From: Bradyrhizobium sp. AZCC 1610
Lineage (GTDB): Bacteria; Pseudomonadota; Alphaproteobacteria; Rhizobiales; Xanthobacteraceae
Assembly (NCBI RefSeq): GCF_036924515.1
Contig: NZ_JAZHRR010000001.1
Coordinates: 248,001-312,000 of the forward strand
DNA length: 64,000 nucleotides
Reading direction: 5' to 3'
Made by a program: the position numbers and the translations under genes. Under the pieces are notes generated by a model, which was given only the letters and a program-made list of their open reading frames with translations, did not search any database and was not told the DNA's origin. Within the stretch, counting starts at the first letter, position 1, and each line of letters starts with the position of its first letter. This document shows positions 18,216-26,961 of the stretch, piece after piece.

Positions 18216-18503
18216 ATGTTGAAAAAGACAGGTTGGCTGAGCGCTGGTCTGACGCTCGCGGTGTTCTCGGCCGTGGCTTCGTTTGCGCTGGGCGCGGGTT
18301 CGGCCCAGGCCGCGGTGGTTTACTGCAAGACGGTCGGCGTTCCGAAGGGCTGCGTGGCGCGGCCGACGCCGGTCGCGGCAGCGGTGGTCGCTACACCGGT
18401 CGTCGGCGTCGCCCGTGTCGGCGTCGGTGCTCCCGGCGTCGGCGTCCGTCCCGGCACCCCCATGAACCGCGGTGGCCCGGTCAATCGCGTCGGCCGCCGC
18501 TGA
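18216..18503 (+). CDS. Small secreted glycine/valine-rich protein
   Basis: A 95-residue protein with a clear signal peptide (about residues 1-32, cleavage after SAQA). Two cysteines follow (YCKTVGVPKGC), then a Val/Gly/Pro-rich low-complexity tail with a repeated VGVxxPGVGV pattern. Such proteins are common in Bradyrhizobium and have no assigned role. A dispersed repeat copy begins 6 bases after the stop. Confidence 0.65.
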   Translation: MLKKTGWLSAGLTLAVFSAVASFALGAGSAQAAVVYCKTVGVPKGCVARPTPVAAAVVATPVVGVARVGVGAPGVGVRPGTPMNRGGPVNRVGRR

Positions 18504-18508
18504 GCCAA

Positions 18509-18592
18509 AGCGTCTTCAAGCGAAGCATGTCCTCGGACTTGATCCGGGGATGGATTCCGGTTCGCGTAAAGAAAACCCGTCAAAACGAAGAG
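18509..18592. repeat. Dispersed repeat family, copy A
   Basis: Contains AGCGTCTTCAAGCGAAG followed by GGTTCGCGTAAAGAAAACCC and GTCAAAACGAAGAG. The same ordered blocks recur at 22661-22718 (copy B) and 29477-29530 (copy C). This copy has about 25 extra bases between the two blocks. Confidence 0.75.
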
Positions 18593-18599
18593 ACGCAAG

Positions 18600-20558
18600 T
18601 CAACCGGCAGCGCCGTCGCTGTCGGGAAAGCGGTGGGGCAATGTCAGTCTCACGCGCGTGCCTTGATCAGTCCCTTGGTCCGTCCTTTGGGCGCAGGAGC
18701 TCAGTTCCAGCTCCGCGCCACAGCGCGCCGCGCGGCTTCGCATGTTGCGCAAGCCGCGCGCCGCTTTTATCGCGCCCGCCGCCGCACCATCCGACGCGAT
18801 CTCAAAACCCCTGCCGTCGTCCTCGACGGTGATGCAGCCGCGTTCGAGGCCATCGGCGCCTGCGAGCGTCTCTATCCTCACCGTGATCCGCCGCGCATTG
18901 GCATGCTTGACCGCGTTGGTCACGGCTTCATCCAGCAGCCGCACGATCTGAATCACATGCCACGGCCGCAGTTCGGGATGCACCGGCAGCCCCTGCGCCG
19001 TGACCGCGCGCCAGTCGAGCGCGATGTCATGCGGACGCAGCTGTGCCGTGGCGCGTTCGCGCCACGAGCCCAGCGCCAGCATCAGATCGCCGCCGATGTC
19101 GTCCATCGAATCGATGACGAGGCGCAGGTCCTTCAGCGCCGCGCGCGCCGCATCGCCGATTCCCGCGCTCCCATTGCCGCGCTCGCTCAAGGCCACGATG
19201 CTGACGAGTTGGCCGCCGAGCCCGTCATGCAGGTCGCGCATCAGCCGCGTTCGCTCCCGTGCCAGCGCCGCGGCGCGGGCGCGTTCTTCCTCGCGGGCGA
19301 AACTGGCCTTCAGCTTCTCTTCCGCCTCGCGCACCTGGGTGACAAGGCGGCCGGCAAAGCCGTCGACCTCGTTCAGCGCGCGGGCGAACCGCCAGGTCAG
19401 CCCCGCGCCGATTGCCACCAGCATCGCCGAATAGGACAGCCGCGCGGTGAAGATGCGGTTGGGCATCACGCCAAACACCGAGAGCAGGTCGACAGCCCAG
19501 CAGGTCAGCATGATCGTGACCGCGCAGCCCAGCAGCAGGCTCGCGACATTCTGCCGCTTCAGCATCGAGTGGGCGGTGACGACGGCCATGATGAGAAGGG
19601 AAACGCCAACCATCGGCACGGCGAGATACAGGAACAGCGCGCGCACCATCGCCTGGTTTCCGAACAGGCCGGCCAGCGCCAGCAGCACGCCGGGAATGAA
19701 AATGATCCAGCCGTAGCGCTGCCATTTCCAGCCCGCGAACAGCAGCGCAAATGTCAGCACCAGCCCGCTTTCAATCGGAGCCGAAGAAATCAGGATCACG
19801 TTGAGCCGGGAAAATGGCGTCTCGCCCATCGGCGTTTGCAGGAACGCCTGCCCGACACCCACCGCCATTGCCGCGGCCAGAACGCCATAGGCCGGCTCAT
19901 GGCGTCGCATCACCCACATGATTCCGAGGATGACCGCGAGGATCGCCTGCCACGACGAGAACACCACCGGCAAGGTGACGAAGATCAGCGTTCTCAGATT
20001 ATAGCTCGGACGCAACAGCTCGTCCGGGCCGACCCAGATGCGGTCCAGGAAGCCGGAGATCGGGCCCCAGATGAACAACTTGATCGAAACGTCGTTGGCG
20101 CCGTCGCGCAGCACCGACGCGGGGATCACCGCGATCTGCGCCGTGTTGCGGTCGGGACGGTTGGCGGCGGGGTCGCGCCGGCTGTCGAGGATCACGACGC
20201 CGTTGACGGTGAGCTCGACGCCGTTGGTGAACCGCGGCAGAAACACCGACCAGGCCCGTGCGGCCTCACTGGCCGGCCGGATGAACTGTCCGGCGAAGCG
20301 CGGCGGGTCGTTCATCGCGTGGCGCAGCGGTGAAAAATACGGCAGCGTCACTGCGCGCTCAGTGCCGCTTTCCGAGAGCCTGAACGCCGTGACTTGATAT
20401 TCGGCCGGAGGCTCCGGCAGCGACTGCCGCAGCGCGAAGATGCATGCGGCCACGATCAGCGCCTGCAGCAAAAGGTATTGGACGAGACGGGACGTCTGCA
20501 GCCGCCGCCGCTCGCGGCCAGGCAAGTCCGGTTGCGCGTCGTCTCCGTGGTCGTTCAC
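18600..20558 (-). CDS. Sensor histidine kinase (NarL/DesK-type, HisKA_3)
   Basis: A 652-residue membrane sensor kinase. An N-terminal transmembrane helix (about residues 25-43) is followed by a periplasmic domain (about 50-200) with a jelly-roll-like 7TMR-DISM appearance. About seven further transmembrane helices end near residue 400. The HisKA_3 dimerisation helix contains LMRDLHDGLGGQ with phospho-acceptor His444. The HATPase domain has EAVTNAVKHANA (N box) and DDGRGF (G box). Its start overlaps the stop of the response-regulator gene by 4 bases, so the pair is translationally coupled. The signal sensed is unknown. Confidence 0.93.
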   Translation of the reverse strand: MNDHGDDAQPDLPGRERRRLQTSRLVQYLLLQALIVAACIFALRQSLPEPPAEYQVTAFRLSESGTERAVTLPYFSPLRHAMNDPPRFAGQFIRPASEAARAWSVFLPRFTNGVELTVNGVVILDSRRDPAANRPDRNTAQIAVIPASVLRDGANDVSIKLFIWGPISGFLDRIWVGPDELLRPSYNLRTLIFVTLPVVFSSWQAILAVILGIMWVMRRHEPAYGVLAAAMAVGVGQAFLQTPMGETPFSRLNVILISSAPIESGLVLTFALLFAGWKWQRYGWIIFIPGVLLALAGLFGNQAMVRALFLYLAVPMVGVSLLIMAVVTAHSMLKRQNVASLLLGCAVTIMLTCWAVDLLSVFGVMPNRIFTARLSYSAMLVAIGAGLTWRFARALNEVDGFAGRLVTQVREAEEKLKASFAREEERARAAALARERTRLMRDLHDGLGGQLVSIVALSERGNGSAGIGDAARAALKDLRLVIDSMDDIGGDLMLALGSWRERATAQLRPHDIALDWRAVTAQGLPVHPELRPWHVIQIVRLLDEAVTNAVKHANARRITVRIETLAGADGLERGCITVEDDGRGFEIASDGAAAGAIKAARGLRNMRSRAARCGAELELSSCAQRTDQGTDQGTRVRLTLPHRFPDSDGAAG

Positions 20559-21232
20559 AGCTTGATCAAGCCTTGCTGGACCGCCTCGAACACTGCCTCG
20601 CCCCGGGTATGAACCTCGAGCTTGCGATAGATGTTCTTGATATGCCCGGGCACGGTCTGGCGCGACAGGCCGAGATGGCTGGCGATCTCGGCGTAGCTGA
20701 AACCTTTGGCGATGCCCCAGAGGATGTCGATCTCGCGCGGCGTCAGCTTGGCGGTGTTGAGCGCGGGGCCGGGCGGCGGCTCGGGCGTGTTCTGGGTCCG
20801 GCGCACGATGAAGCGCGCGATCGAGGCCGAGATCGGCGAGTGTCCGGCGACGAGGTCGCGCACGGTGGCGGCGATATCGGTCGGGAACGCGTCCTTGAGC
20901 AGATAGCCGGTGGCACCGACGGTAATCGCCGAGATCACGCTCTCCTCATCGCCAAGGATCGAGATCACCATGATCTCGGTGTCGGGAAAGCGCCGCCGCG
21001 TTTCGCGGATCAGGTCGACGCCGTGGCCATCAGGCAGTTGCAGGTCGGTCAGCAGCACTCTTGGCGCGCCCTGCGCGAGACAGGCGCGGGCTTCAGCGAG
21101 CGTGCCGGCGGCCCTGACCTGATATCCGGCCTTGGCCAGCGCGTCCTGCAGCCGCCAAAGGGTCGGCGCGTCGTCCTCGACCAGCACCACCGTGATGGCC
21201 TCCACCTTCGGCTCATCGTTCAATGAATTCAT
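20555..21232 (-). CDS. NarL/FixJ-family response regulator
   Basis: A 225-residue DNA-binding response regulator. The receiver domain (about residues 13-130) has the acidic pair in VLVEDDAP, phospho-acceptor Asp63 in LLTDLQLPDG and the conserved Lys in YLLKDA. The C-terminal LuxR-type HTH (about 160-225) reads LTPREIDILWGIAKG...IASHLGLSRQTVPGHIKNIYRKL. It is the first gene of the two-gene operon with the kinase at 18600-20558. An upstream in-frame start at 21430 is rejected because the receiver fold begins immediately after 21232. Confidence 0.93.
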   Translation of the reverse strand: MNSLNDEPKVEAITVVLVEDDAPTLWRLQDALAKAGYQVRAAGTLAEARACLAQGAPRVLLTDLQLPDGHGVDLIRETRRRFPDTEIMVISILGDEESVISAITVGATGYLLKDAFPTDIAATVRDLVAGHSPISASIARFIVRRTQNTPEPPPGPALNTAKLTPREIDILWGIAKGFSYAEIASHLGLSRQTVPGHIKNIYRKLEVHTRGEAVFEAVQQGLIKL

Positions 21233-21391
21233 CTGAAAACTCCGGCCGCCTGTCCCTGCGACCCTCGCAAGTGTAACGCCGCGAGAGCATTTTGCGACAC
21301 CCATGTTCATGGGGCGGGATTTTACGAGATTCGGAGGAGGCGCGTCCGGCGGAAAAGGCTTATACGATTGCCTTTCAACGAGGCCCCCGAG

Positions 21392-22657
21392 ATGCCGAAA
21401 GCCCCCAAGAACGCCCCGCCGGACCAGCACGCTTCAGAAGTAGGTCTTGCCGTCACGTCCAGCGACGTCACAGCCGCGGCGGCTGCGATCCGCGACTCGG
21501 TCATCGTCACCGAATGCGACCAGAGCCGGACGCTGAGCGAGATCTGCGGCTGCAATCTCTGGCTTAAATTCGAGAACCTGCAGTTCACGTCGACCTTCAA
21601 GGAGCGCGGCGCGCTCAACCGGCTGCTGGCGCTGTCGCCGGACGAGCGGCGGCGCGGCGTGATCGCGATGTCGGCCGGCAATCATGCGCAGGGCGTGGCC
21701 TATCACGCACATAGGCTCGGCATTCCCGCCACCATCGTGATGCCCGTGGGCACGCCGATGGTGAAGATTGAGAACACCAGGCGTCACGGCGCTGAGATCG
21801 TTATTTCCGGCAAGACGCTGGAGGAGGCCGCCGAGTTCGCGCGCGCGCATGGCAAGGCGAAAAACCTCACCATGATCCACCCCTATGACGATCCGCATGT
21901 TATCGCAGGCCAGGGCACCATCGCGCTCGAAATGCTCGCTTCCGTGCCGCAGCTCGATACGCTGGTGGTTCCGATCGGCGGCGGCGGGCTGATTTCCGGC
22001 ATGGCGGTCGCCGCCAAATCGCTGAAGCCGGAGCTGCAGATCATAGGCGTTCAGGCGCAGCTCTATCCTTCGATGTATAACGCCATCAAGGGCGAGAGCC
22101 TGCCGATGCGCGGCGACACGCTCGCCGAAGGCATCGCCGTCAAGGTGCCTGGCCGGATCACCACCGAGATCATCCGCCGTCTCGTCGACGACATCGTTCT
22201 GGTCACCGAAGACCAGATCGAGCGTGCGGTGGCGATGCTGATCGCGATCGAAAAGACCGTGGTCGAAGGCGCCGGCGCGGCGGGCCTTGCCGCGGTGCTG
22301 GCAGCGCCGGCGCGTTTTGCCGGGCGCAATGTCGGCCTCGTGCTCACCGGCGGCAACATCGATACCCGGCTGATCGCTTCCGTGCTGACCCGCGAACTCG
22401 CGCGCGAGGGCCGGCTGACGCAGATCGCCATCGACATAGTCGACAGGCCAGGGCAACTGGCGTCGGTCTCGGCGCTATTGGCCGAAGCCGGCGCCAACAT
22501 CATCGAGGTCTCGCATCAGCGCACGTTCTCGGACCTGCCGGCCAAGGGCACGCTGCTCGAAGTCGTCATCGAAACGAGAGATCGCGCGCATCTGGAGGAC
22601 GTGATGAAGCGGCTCGGCGAGGCCGGCTATGTCGCGTGGCTACCCGGGCGGCGGTAA
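21392..22657 (+). CDS. ilvA: Threonine ammonia-lyase (threonine dehydratase) with C-terminal ACT domain
   Basis: A 421-residue fold-type II PLP enzyme that deaminates threonine to 2-oxobutyrate, feeding isoleucine synthesis or threonine catabolism. The PLP Lys is residue 70 in STFKERGALN. The phosphate-binding glycine loop is in PIGGGGLISG, and SAGNHAQG is the substrate loop. A single ACT domain (about 345-421, IDIVDRPGQLASVSALLAEAG) gives the length of the shorter, catabolic/biosynthetic hybrid class. ATG at 21392 is preferred over a TTG at 21368. It stands alone, divergent from the two-component genes. Confidence 0.92.
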   Translation: MPKAPKNAPPDQHASEVGLAVTSSDVTAAAAAIRDSVIVTECDQSRTLSEICGCNLWLKFENLQFTSTFKERGALNRLLALSPDERRRGVIAMSAGNHAQGVAYHAHRLGIPATIVMPVGTPMVKIENTRRHGAEIVISGKTLEEAAEFARAHGKAKNLTMIHPYDDPHVIAGQGTIALEMLASVPQLDTLVVPIGGGGLISGMAVAAKSLKPELQIIGVQAQLYPSMYNAIKGESLPMRGDTLAEGIAVKVPGRITTEIIRRLVDDIVLVTEDQIERAVAMLIAIEKTVVEGAGAAGLAAVLAAPARFAGRNVGLVLTGGNIDTRLIASVLTRELAREGRLTQIAIDIVDRPGQLASVSALLAEAGANIIEVSHQRTFSDLPAKGTLLEVVIETRDRAHLEDVMKRLGEAGYVAWLPGRR

Positions 22658-22660
22658 CGT

Positions 22661-22718
22661 GACGTTCTCGAACGAAGCAGATCCCGGTTCGCGTAAAGGA
22701 AGCCGCCGTCAAAGCGAC
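22661..22718. repeat. Dispersed repeat family, copy B
   Basis: Reads GACGTTCTCGAACGAAGCAG, then CCCGGTTCGCGTAAAGGAAG and GTCAAAGCGAC. It is a diverged copy of the blocks at 18509-18592 and 29477-29530. It starts directly after the ilvA stop. The rest of the gap up to 23024 contains no convincing gene. Confidence 0.65.
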
Positions 22719-23024
22719 GTGCTGGGCGCAAACCCGCGCATTCAGAGTGACCGGTGAACGCCTGCTGCTGAGCTGCTCTTTTGGGTCGGGCTATCTATTG
22801 GCATACTCAGCACACCTTCCGATATTCGACGTCCGGAAAGTTTGTCCCGCGCTGGCTCGACGATGACCGGAGCGCGGTATTGGGTTGCTTTGTCGTGCAG
22901 CATTCGGGCCCGAAACTCGTTTCCGGGCCTGAATGAATCCACCGCGTTGCCTGATTTGAGCCGCATTGCGACCTAGGTCACGGCGAAAGGTCGCGCTCAC
23001 GGGGGCGCAACACCGGGGGTTTCC

Positions 23025-23777
23025 ATGTCCGGTCATTTGCGATTTTGCTTCGCCGCTGTTGTCCTTCTCGCAAGTCTCCCGACTTCGCCTGCGTCTTCGA
23101 ATCCTTTTGCCGACTTCTTCAATGCCGCTCCCCGGCAAGCCACTCCGCCCGCTTCCGCGGAAGAGGAGTGCTTGCCGCGGCCCGGCAAGTCGACGGCGGC
23201 CGGCCAGCACTGGGTGTATCGTTTTGACGGCCACCGCAAATGCTGGTTCCAGGCCGCTGAGGGGATCGCGACGGTGAAGACGCAGGTTCGCCATCGCGCC
23301 GCGCAGGCGCGTGTCGCCGCGTCCGAGGAGGATGAGGCCGCGCGGCGCAAGCGGAAAGCGGTCGTGGATGCGCGTGCGGAGCTGCCGCGCTCCGCACCGG
23401 CGGAAACGTCTCAGCCGATGCGGCCCGCGCGCGAGCTCAAGTTGGCTGATGCGGCTTCCGTCCTGGCTACGGGGACCGTGGCCTTCGTGCCGCCGGCCCC
23501 CATCGAAAAGCTCGCGACCGATCAGCTCACGCCCGACCGCGCGACGCCGCGCCAGGTCGACGTCGATGCGCTTCTGGGGGCCGCACCGGCTGCCAGCGGC
23601 GCGGTTGCCGCCTCCGTGCCTCCGGCCGCGCCGGTCGCCTTTCCCATCGCCGAGGCGGCCGATGACGGGCGGGGTTGGATGGCAACCTGGCTTGGCGTGC
23701 TGCTGATGGCGCTCGGGGTCGTCTCCGTCTTAGGCTCGAGCCAGACCGTTCGGGAGGCCGTGCTGTTGCGCGGTTGA
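23025..23777 (+). CDS. Secreted/membrane-anchored protein of unknown function
   Basis: A 250-residue protein with a Sec signal peptide (residues 1-25, ending SPASS) and a short conserved-looking domain (about 45-85, CLPRPGKSTAAGQHWVYRFDGHRKCWFQA) with two cysteines. A low-complexity, charged/proline-rich middle follows, then a C-terminal transmembrane helix (about 215-238). It could be bitopic, with both ends in the inner membrane. I recognise no catalytic motif. The WVYRFDGHRKCWFQ motif recurs in hypothetical Bradyrhizobium proteins in my recollection. Confidence 0.7.
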   Translation: MSGHLRFCFAAVVLLASLPTSPASSNPFADFFNAAPRQATPPASAEEECLPRPGKSTAAGQHWVYRFDGHRKCWFQAAEGIATVKTQVRHRAAQARVAASEEDEAARRKRKAVVDARAELPRSAPAETSQPMRPARELKLADAASVLATGTVAFVPPAPIEKLATDQLTPDRATPRQVDVDALLGAAPAASGAVAASVPPAAPVAFPIAEAADDGRGWMATWLGVLLMALGVVSVLGSSQTVREAVLLRG

Positions 23778-24056
23778 TGCGAGGACGGAGCTGGCGGCCA
23801 TCGCGGACCATGGATTCTGGAGCCTGATGCTTTAGATCACCGCTCGATCCCTCAGCGCCGCTGGGTTGGCGGAGTGGGACGGCGTTTGGTCTGACCAGCC
23901 GTCACGTTCATCCGGCCGAGCTGTGCGCGGTGCGGCTGATCTGCCGATGCTTTCGTTAGCGGCTCCATCAACGCCTGCACTGAGAATGGTTGGAAAACGT
24001 GATGCATCCAGAGTCCGCCGCAGCCAGCAAGTCGCTGAGCGGCGCCTCGGCCGTTG

Positions 24057-24452
24057 CTATCCGACGCGATTGCGTTGCTCAATGTTGGCTGCCGGTCCTC
24101 CCGCGCGGACATTGCGAGTGCCTGATGGAGGTGTTTGTGAGCCCGCCATGCTCTTCCACGGACCGATAGTTTCGACGATGATATTAATGCCGGCCACCGC
24201 GCTGTCGATTTGGCGCTGCACGCTGTCGACCTCGGACTTCAGGAACTCTTGCATTTTTTGGAGTTCGAAAGCCAACTTGTGAAGTTCGTCTATCGAATTT
24301 GTGGTCAACCGGGCGACAGAAGAGTTGAATCGTTCCGCGGTGATCTCCAGCGGGCCGGAGGGATTCGATTTCTCTTTGCTGGGTTGTGTCGCCAGAGCCT
24401 GCTCCGGCGGAGATGTTTTCTCGTCGAGTGCGGCAGACGTTGGGGTATCCAT
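24057..24452 (-). CDS. Small coiled-coil protein of unknown function
   Basis: A 131-residue soluble protein. Residues 1-35 are disordered. Residues 40-95 form a heptad-rich helix (ELHKLAFELQKMQEFLKSEVDSVQRQIDSAVAGINIIVETI), likely a coiled coil and reminiscent of phasin-like or polar organising helices, though not assignable. The tail is Gly/Pro-rich. GGGAGGAAC precedes the ATG at 24452. No partner gene is evident. Confidence 0.65.
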   Translation of the reverse strand: MDTPTSAALDEKTSPPEQALATQPSKEKSNPSGPLEITAERFNSSVARLTTNSIDELHKLAFELQKMQEFLKSEVDSVQRQIDSAVAGINIIVETIGPWKSMAGSQTPPSGTRNVRAGGPAANIEQRNRVG

Positions 24453-24554
24453 CAGTTCCTCCCTTGCTGCCCGCGGCCCGCTGCAATAGGCGTCGTTGAG
24501 TCGTTAGGCGATTTGGTGGCGCGGCGGTGGCGATCCGCTGGCGATCGATATCCT

Positions 24555-25442
24555 CTAATTCACGAGCCGTACCACGCCGGCATCGCTGACGTCATAGCCG
24601 CCGAGCTCGGCCGCGCGGTCGCGCAGCACGGCCTGGCGCATGAAGTCGAACAGCGCCTGCGGCCCCTTCATGAAATAATCGCGCTGCCGCATCACGAGGT
24701 CGAAGCGTTCCCAGGCGAGCGGCAGGAAATCGAGCCCGGCCGATCGCGCGACCGATCGCGTGGCGATCCCGCAATCGATGCGGCCGGCGCGGATCGCCTG
24801 GGCGATGTCGGGTCCGGTCGGAAAGGCCGGCTTTGCCAGTTTCAGCTCGTCGAGCGCGATGCCGGCGCGCGCCAATAGCGCGAGCAGCAGCAATTGCGCG
24901 CCGGCCCCAGTGGGGCGTTGCGCCATGCGTGCCCGCGACGTGGCGATCGAGGCCATGTCGCTTAAGCCCAGCGGATTACCGGGCGCGACCAGAATGCCCT
25001 GCTCGCGCCGTGCAAAGCCGAGCACGACCGCATCGTGCAACCCCGGCGCGTCGGTGACCGCATCGAGATTGGCGGTTTCGTCGTCGCCATCCAACCGATG
25101 CAGATGGATCGCGGCAATCATCACCTCGCCCCGGGTCAGCCGCCGCAGGCCCTCTTCGCTGCCTTCGGGTAGGCTGGCGAGGCCGGAATTGCTTTCGCGC
25201 AGCGCCCATTCCAGCAGCGGATCGTGACTGCCGCCGACGATCGGCGGTGGCGCCACCCGCGCCAGCGCCATGGGCGCGATCAGGCCGGCGGACACCCAGC
25301 GGTCGAGCGCTGCGCGGGGAAACAGCCAGCGCCCCGTCACCTTGCTGCAGGGCACCGCACGCTCCGCCACCAGCTCGTAGAGCTTGCGCTCCGAGAGCCG
25401 CAGATACTCGGCCGCTTCGTCGGTGGTGAGGAGCTCTGGCAT
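24555..25442 (-). CDS. HTH-excisionase/periplasmic-binding-like regulator of tungstate/molybdate uptake
   Basis: A 295-residue regulator. The N-terminal excisionase-type HTH (residues 1-55; MPELLTTDEAAEYLRLSERKLYELV) is fused to a PBP-like ligand domain of the PF12727 kind (about 65-295). One-component regulators of this layout accompany molybdate/tungstate transport. It is divergent from tupB-tupC-tupA with an 88-base gap containing the palindrome TGCATgtaaATGCA. This strongly suggests it controls that operon in response to oxyanion, which is inference from context. The start at 25442 gives a standard HTH N-terminus; a longer in-frame start lies within the promoter region. Confidence 0.85.
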   Translation of the reverse strand: MPELLTTDEAAEYLRLSERKLYELVAERAVPCSKVTGRWLFPRAALDRWVSAGLIAPMALARVAPPPIVGGSHDPLLEWALRESNSGLASLPEGSEEGLRRLTRGEVMIAAIHLHRLDGDDETANLDAVTDAPGLHDAVVLGFARREQGILVAPGNPLGLSDMASIATSRARMAQRPTGAGAQLLLLALLARAGIALDELKLAKPAFPTGPDIAQAIRAGRIDCGIATRSVARSAGLDFLPLAWERFDLVMRQRDYFMKGPQALFDFMRQAVLRDRAAELGGYDVSDAGVVRLVN

Positions 25443-25453
25443 AGGCACCAATA

Positions 25454-25467
25454 TGCATGTAAATGCA
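25454..25467. promoter_or_regulatory. Candidate operator palindrome in tup divergent promoter
   Basis: TGCAT (25454-25458) and ATGCA (25463-25467) form an inverted repeat with a 4-base spacer, in the AT-rich gap between the HTH regulator and tupB. It is placed as expected for the binding site of the adjacent regulator; binding is inferred. Confidence 0.45.
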
Positions 25468-25530
25468 GATAATACAGAAATTGACCATACCGGCACCATC
25501 TGCGCAAGGTGTCAGTCAAACGGAATTTCC

Positions 25531-26223
25531 ATGCCCAACGACGTAACTGCCCTTCAACTCGTGCTCTCTGGCGATCCCGCGCTGTTCGCCATCGTGCGGC
25601 TGTCGCTCTATGTGAGTCTGTCAGCGGTGGTGCTGGCCGCGCTGATCGGCATTCCCCTGGGCGCTTGGATTGCGCTCACGAAATTCCCGGGACGCCAGGG
25701 CGTCATCGTCATGCTCAACGCCTTGATGGGCCTGCCGCCGGTCGTCGTCGGTCTCGCGGTCTATCTGACGCTGTCGCGCTCCGGGCCGCTCGGCGCGTTC
25801 GGCCTGTTGTTCACACCGTCCGCCATGATCGTCGCGCAGACCGTGCTGGTCACGCCGATCATCGCCGCCCTGACGCGCCAGACCATCGAGGATCTCTGGA
25901 TCGAATATCGCGACGAACTCACCGCGATGAATCTTAGTCCCCTCGGCCGGGTCGCGGCGCTGATCTGGGATGCGCGCTTCAGCCTGGTCACCGCGCTGCT
26001 CGCCGGCTTCGGCCGTGCGGCGGCGGAGGTCGGCGCCATCATCATCGTCGGCGGCAATATCGAAGGCTTCACCCGCACGATGACGACGGCGATTGCGCTG
26101 GAAACCTCCAAGGGCGACCTGCCGCTCGCAGTCGGCCTCGGCCTCGTGCTGATCGCGATCGTGATCGCCGTCAACGCACTGGCCTGGACCGCCCGCCGCG
26201 CCGGCGAGCGATTGGCGGGATGA
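25531..26223 (+). CDS. tupB: Tungstate ABC transporter permease TupB
   Basis: A 230-residue inner-membrane permease with about five to six transmembrane helices and a BPD_transp_1 core. The cytoplasmic EAA-like loop is LTAMNLSPLGRVAALIWDARFSLVTALLAGFGRAAAEVGA. The ending GFTRTMTTAIALETSKGDLPLAVGLGL is typical of TupB/WtpB-type permeases. The ATG at 25531 is preferred over upstream in-frame starts, which would cover the divergent promoter. The stop overlaps the tupC start by 4 bases. Confidence 0.9.
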   Translation: MPNDVTALQLVLSGDPALFAIVRLSLYVSLSAVVLAALIGIPLGAWIALTKFPGRQGVIVMLNALMGLPPVVVGLAVYLTLSRSGPLGAFGLLFTPSAMIVAQTVLVTPIIAALTRQTIEDLWIEYRDELTAMNLSPLGRVAALIWDARFSLVTALLAGFGRAAAEVGAIIIVGGNIEGFTRTMTTAIALETSKGDLPLAVGLGLVLIAIVIAVNALAWTARRAGERLAG

Positions 26224-26948
26224 CCATGCGCGCGCCTTCCGAAGAACTACCGATCGTGTTCGATGGCGTGACGGTTGCGGCAGGCGCCGTCACGATCCTC
26301 GATAATATCGCGCTCACTCTGCTGCCGGGCCCGCCCACGGTGCTGATCGGCCCCAACGGCTCGGGGAAATCCACGCTGCTGCGCGTGGCGATGGGGCTGC
26401 TCGCGCCGTCGCGCGGGCGCATCACCTGGGGCGGCCTGGAACATGTTCCGCCGCTCAGGCGCGCGATCGTGTTTCAGCGCCCGGCGATGCTCCGGCGCAG
26501 CGCCGCCGCCAATATCCGCTTCGCGCTGCGCGCCGCCGGCATCCCGCACGCGGAGCATGCGCGCCGCACCAGCGAGCTCCTCGAACTGGTCGGTCTCGGA
26601 CCCCTGGCCGACCGCGCCGCGCGAAGGTTATCCGGCGGCGAGCAGCAGCGGCTGGCGCTGGCGCGGGCGCTCGCGCGCGATCCGGCGGTGCTGTTCTTGG
26701 ACGAGCCGACCGCGAGCCTCGATCCGGTTTCCACCAAGGCGGTGGAAGACATCATCCGCGCCGTCAGCGAACGCAACATCAAGGTCGTGATGGCGACCCA
26801 CGATCTCGGCGAGGCGCGCAGGCTCGCCGGCGACGTCGTCATGCTTCACCGCGGCCGCATCGTGGAGACCGCCACGGCTGCGTCGTTCTTCGATAGGCCG
26901 CAAACCGCCGAGGCCAAAACATTCCTCGCGGGCGAACTACTCGTTTAA
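26220..26948 (+). CDS. tupC: Tungstate ABC transporter ATP-binding protein TupC
   Basis: A 242-residue ABC ATPase powering oxyanion import. Walker A GPNGSGKST is at about residues 44-52. The signature is LSGGEQQRLALARAL, Walker B is VLFLDEPTAS and the switch His is in MATHDLGEARR. It is short, with no C-terminal regulatory (TOBE) domain, as in TupC rather than ModC. The start overlaps the tupB stop (ATGA). tupA follows after 13 bases. Confidence 0.9.
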   Translation: MTMRAPSEELPIVFDGVTVAAGAVTILDNIALTLLPGPPTVLIGPNGSGKSTLLRVAMGLLAPSRGRITWGGLEHVPPLRRAIVFQRPAMLRRSAAANIRFALRAAGIPHAEHARRTSELLELVGLGPLADRAARRLSGGEQQRLALARALARDPAVLFLDEPTASLDPVSTKAVEDIIRAVSERNIKVVMATHDLGEARRLAGDVVMLHRGRIVETATAASFFDRPQTAEAKTFLAGELLV

Positions 26949-26961
26949 TGGGAGAAAACAC

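Noticed and set aside
21434..22456. 340-codon minus-strand frame opposite threonine dehydratase
   Set aside because: The plus strand has all PLP-enzyme and ACT-domain motifs; the minus frame is a codon-bias shadow.
22742..22966. 74-codon minus-strand ORF after ilvA
   Set aside because: No ribosome site, no recognised motif, and it overlaps a region with no clear coding bias.
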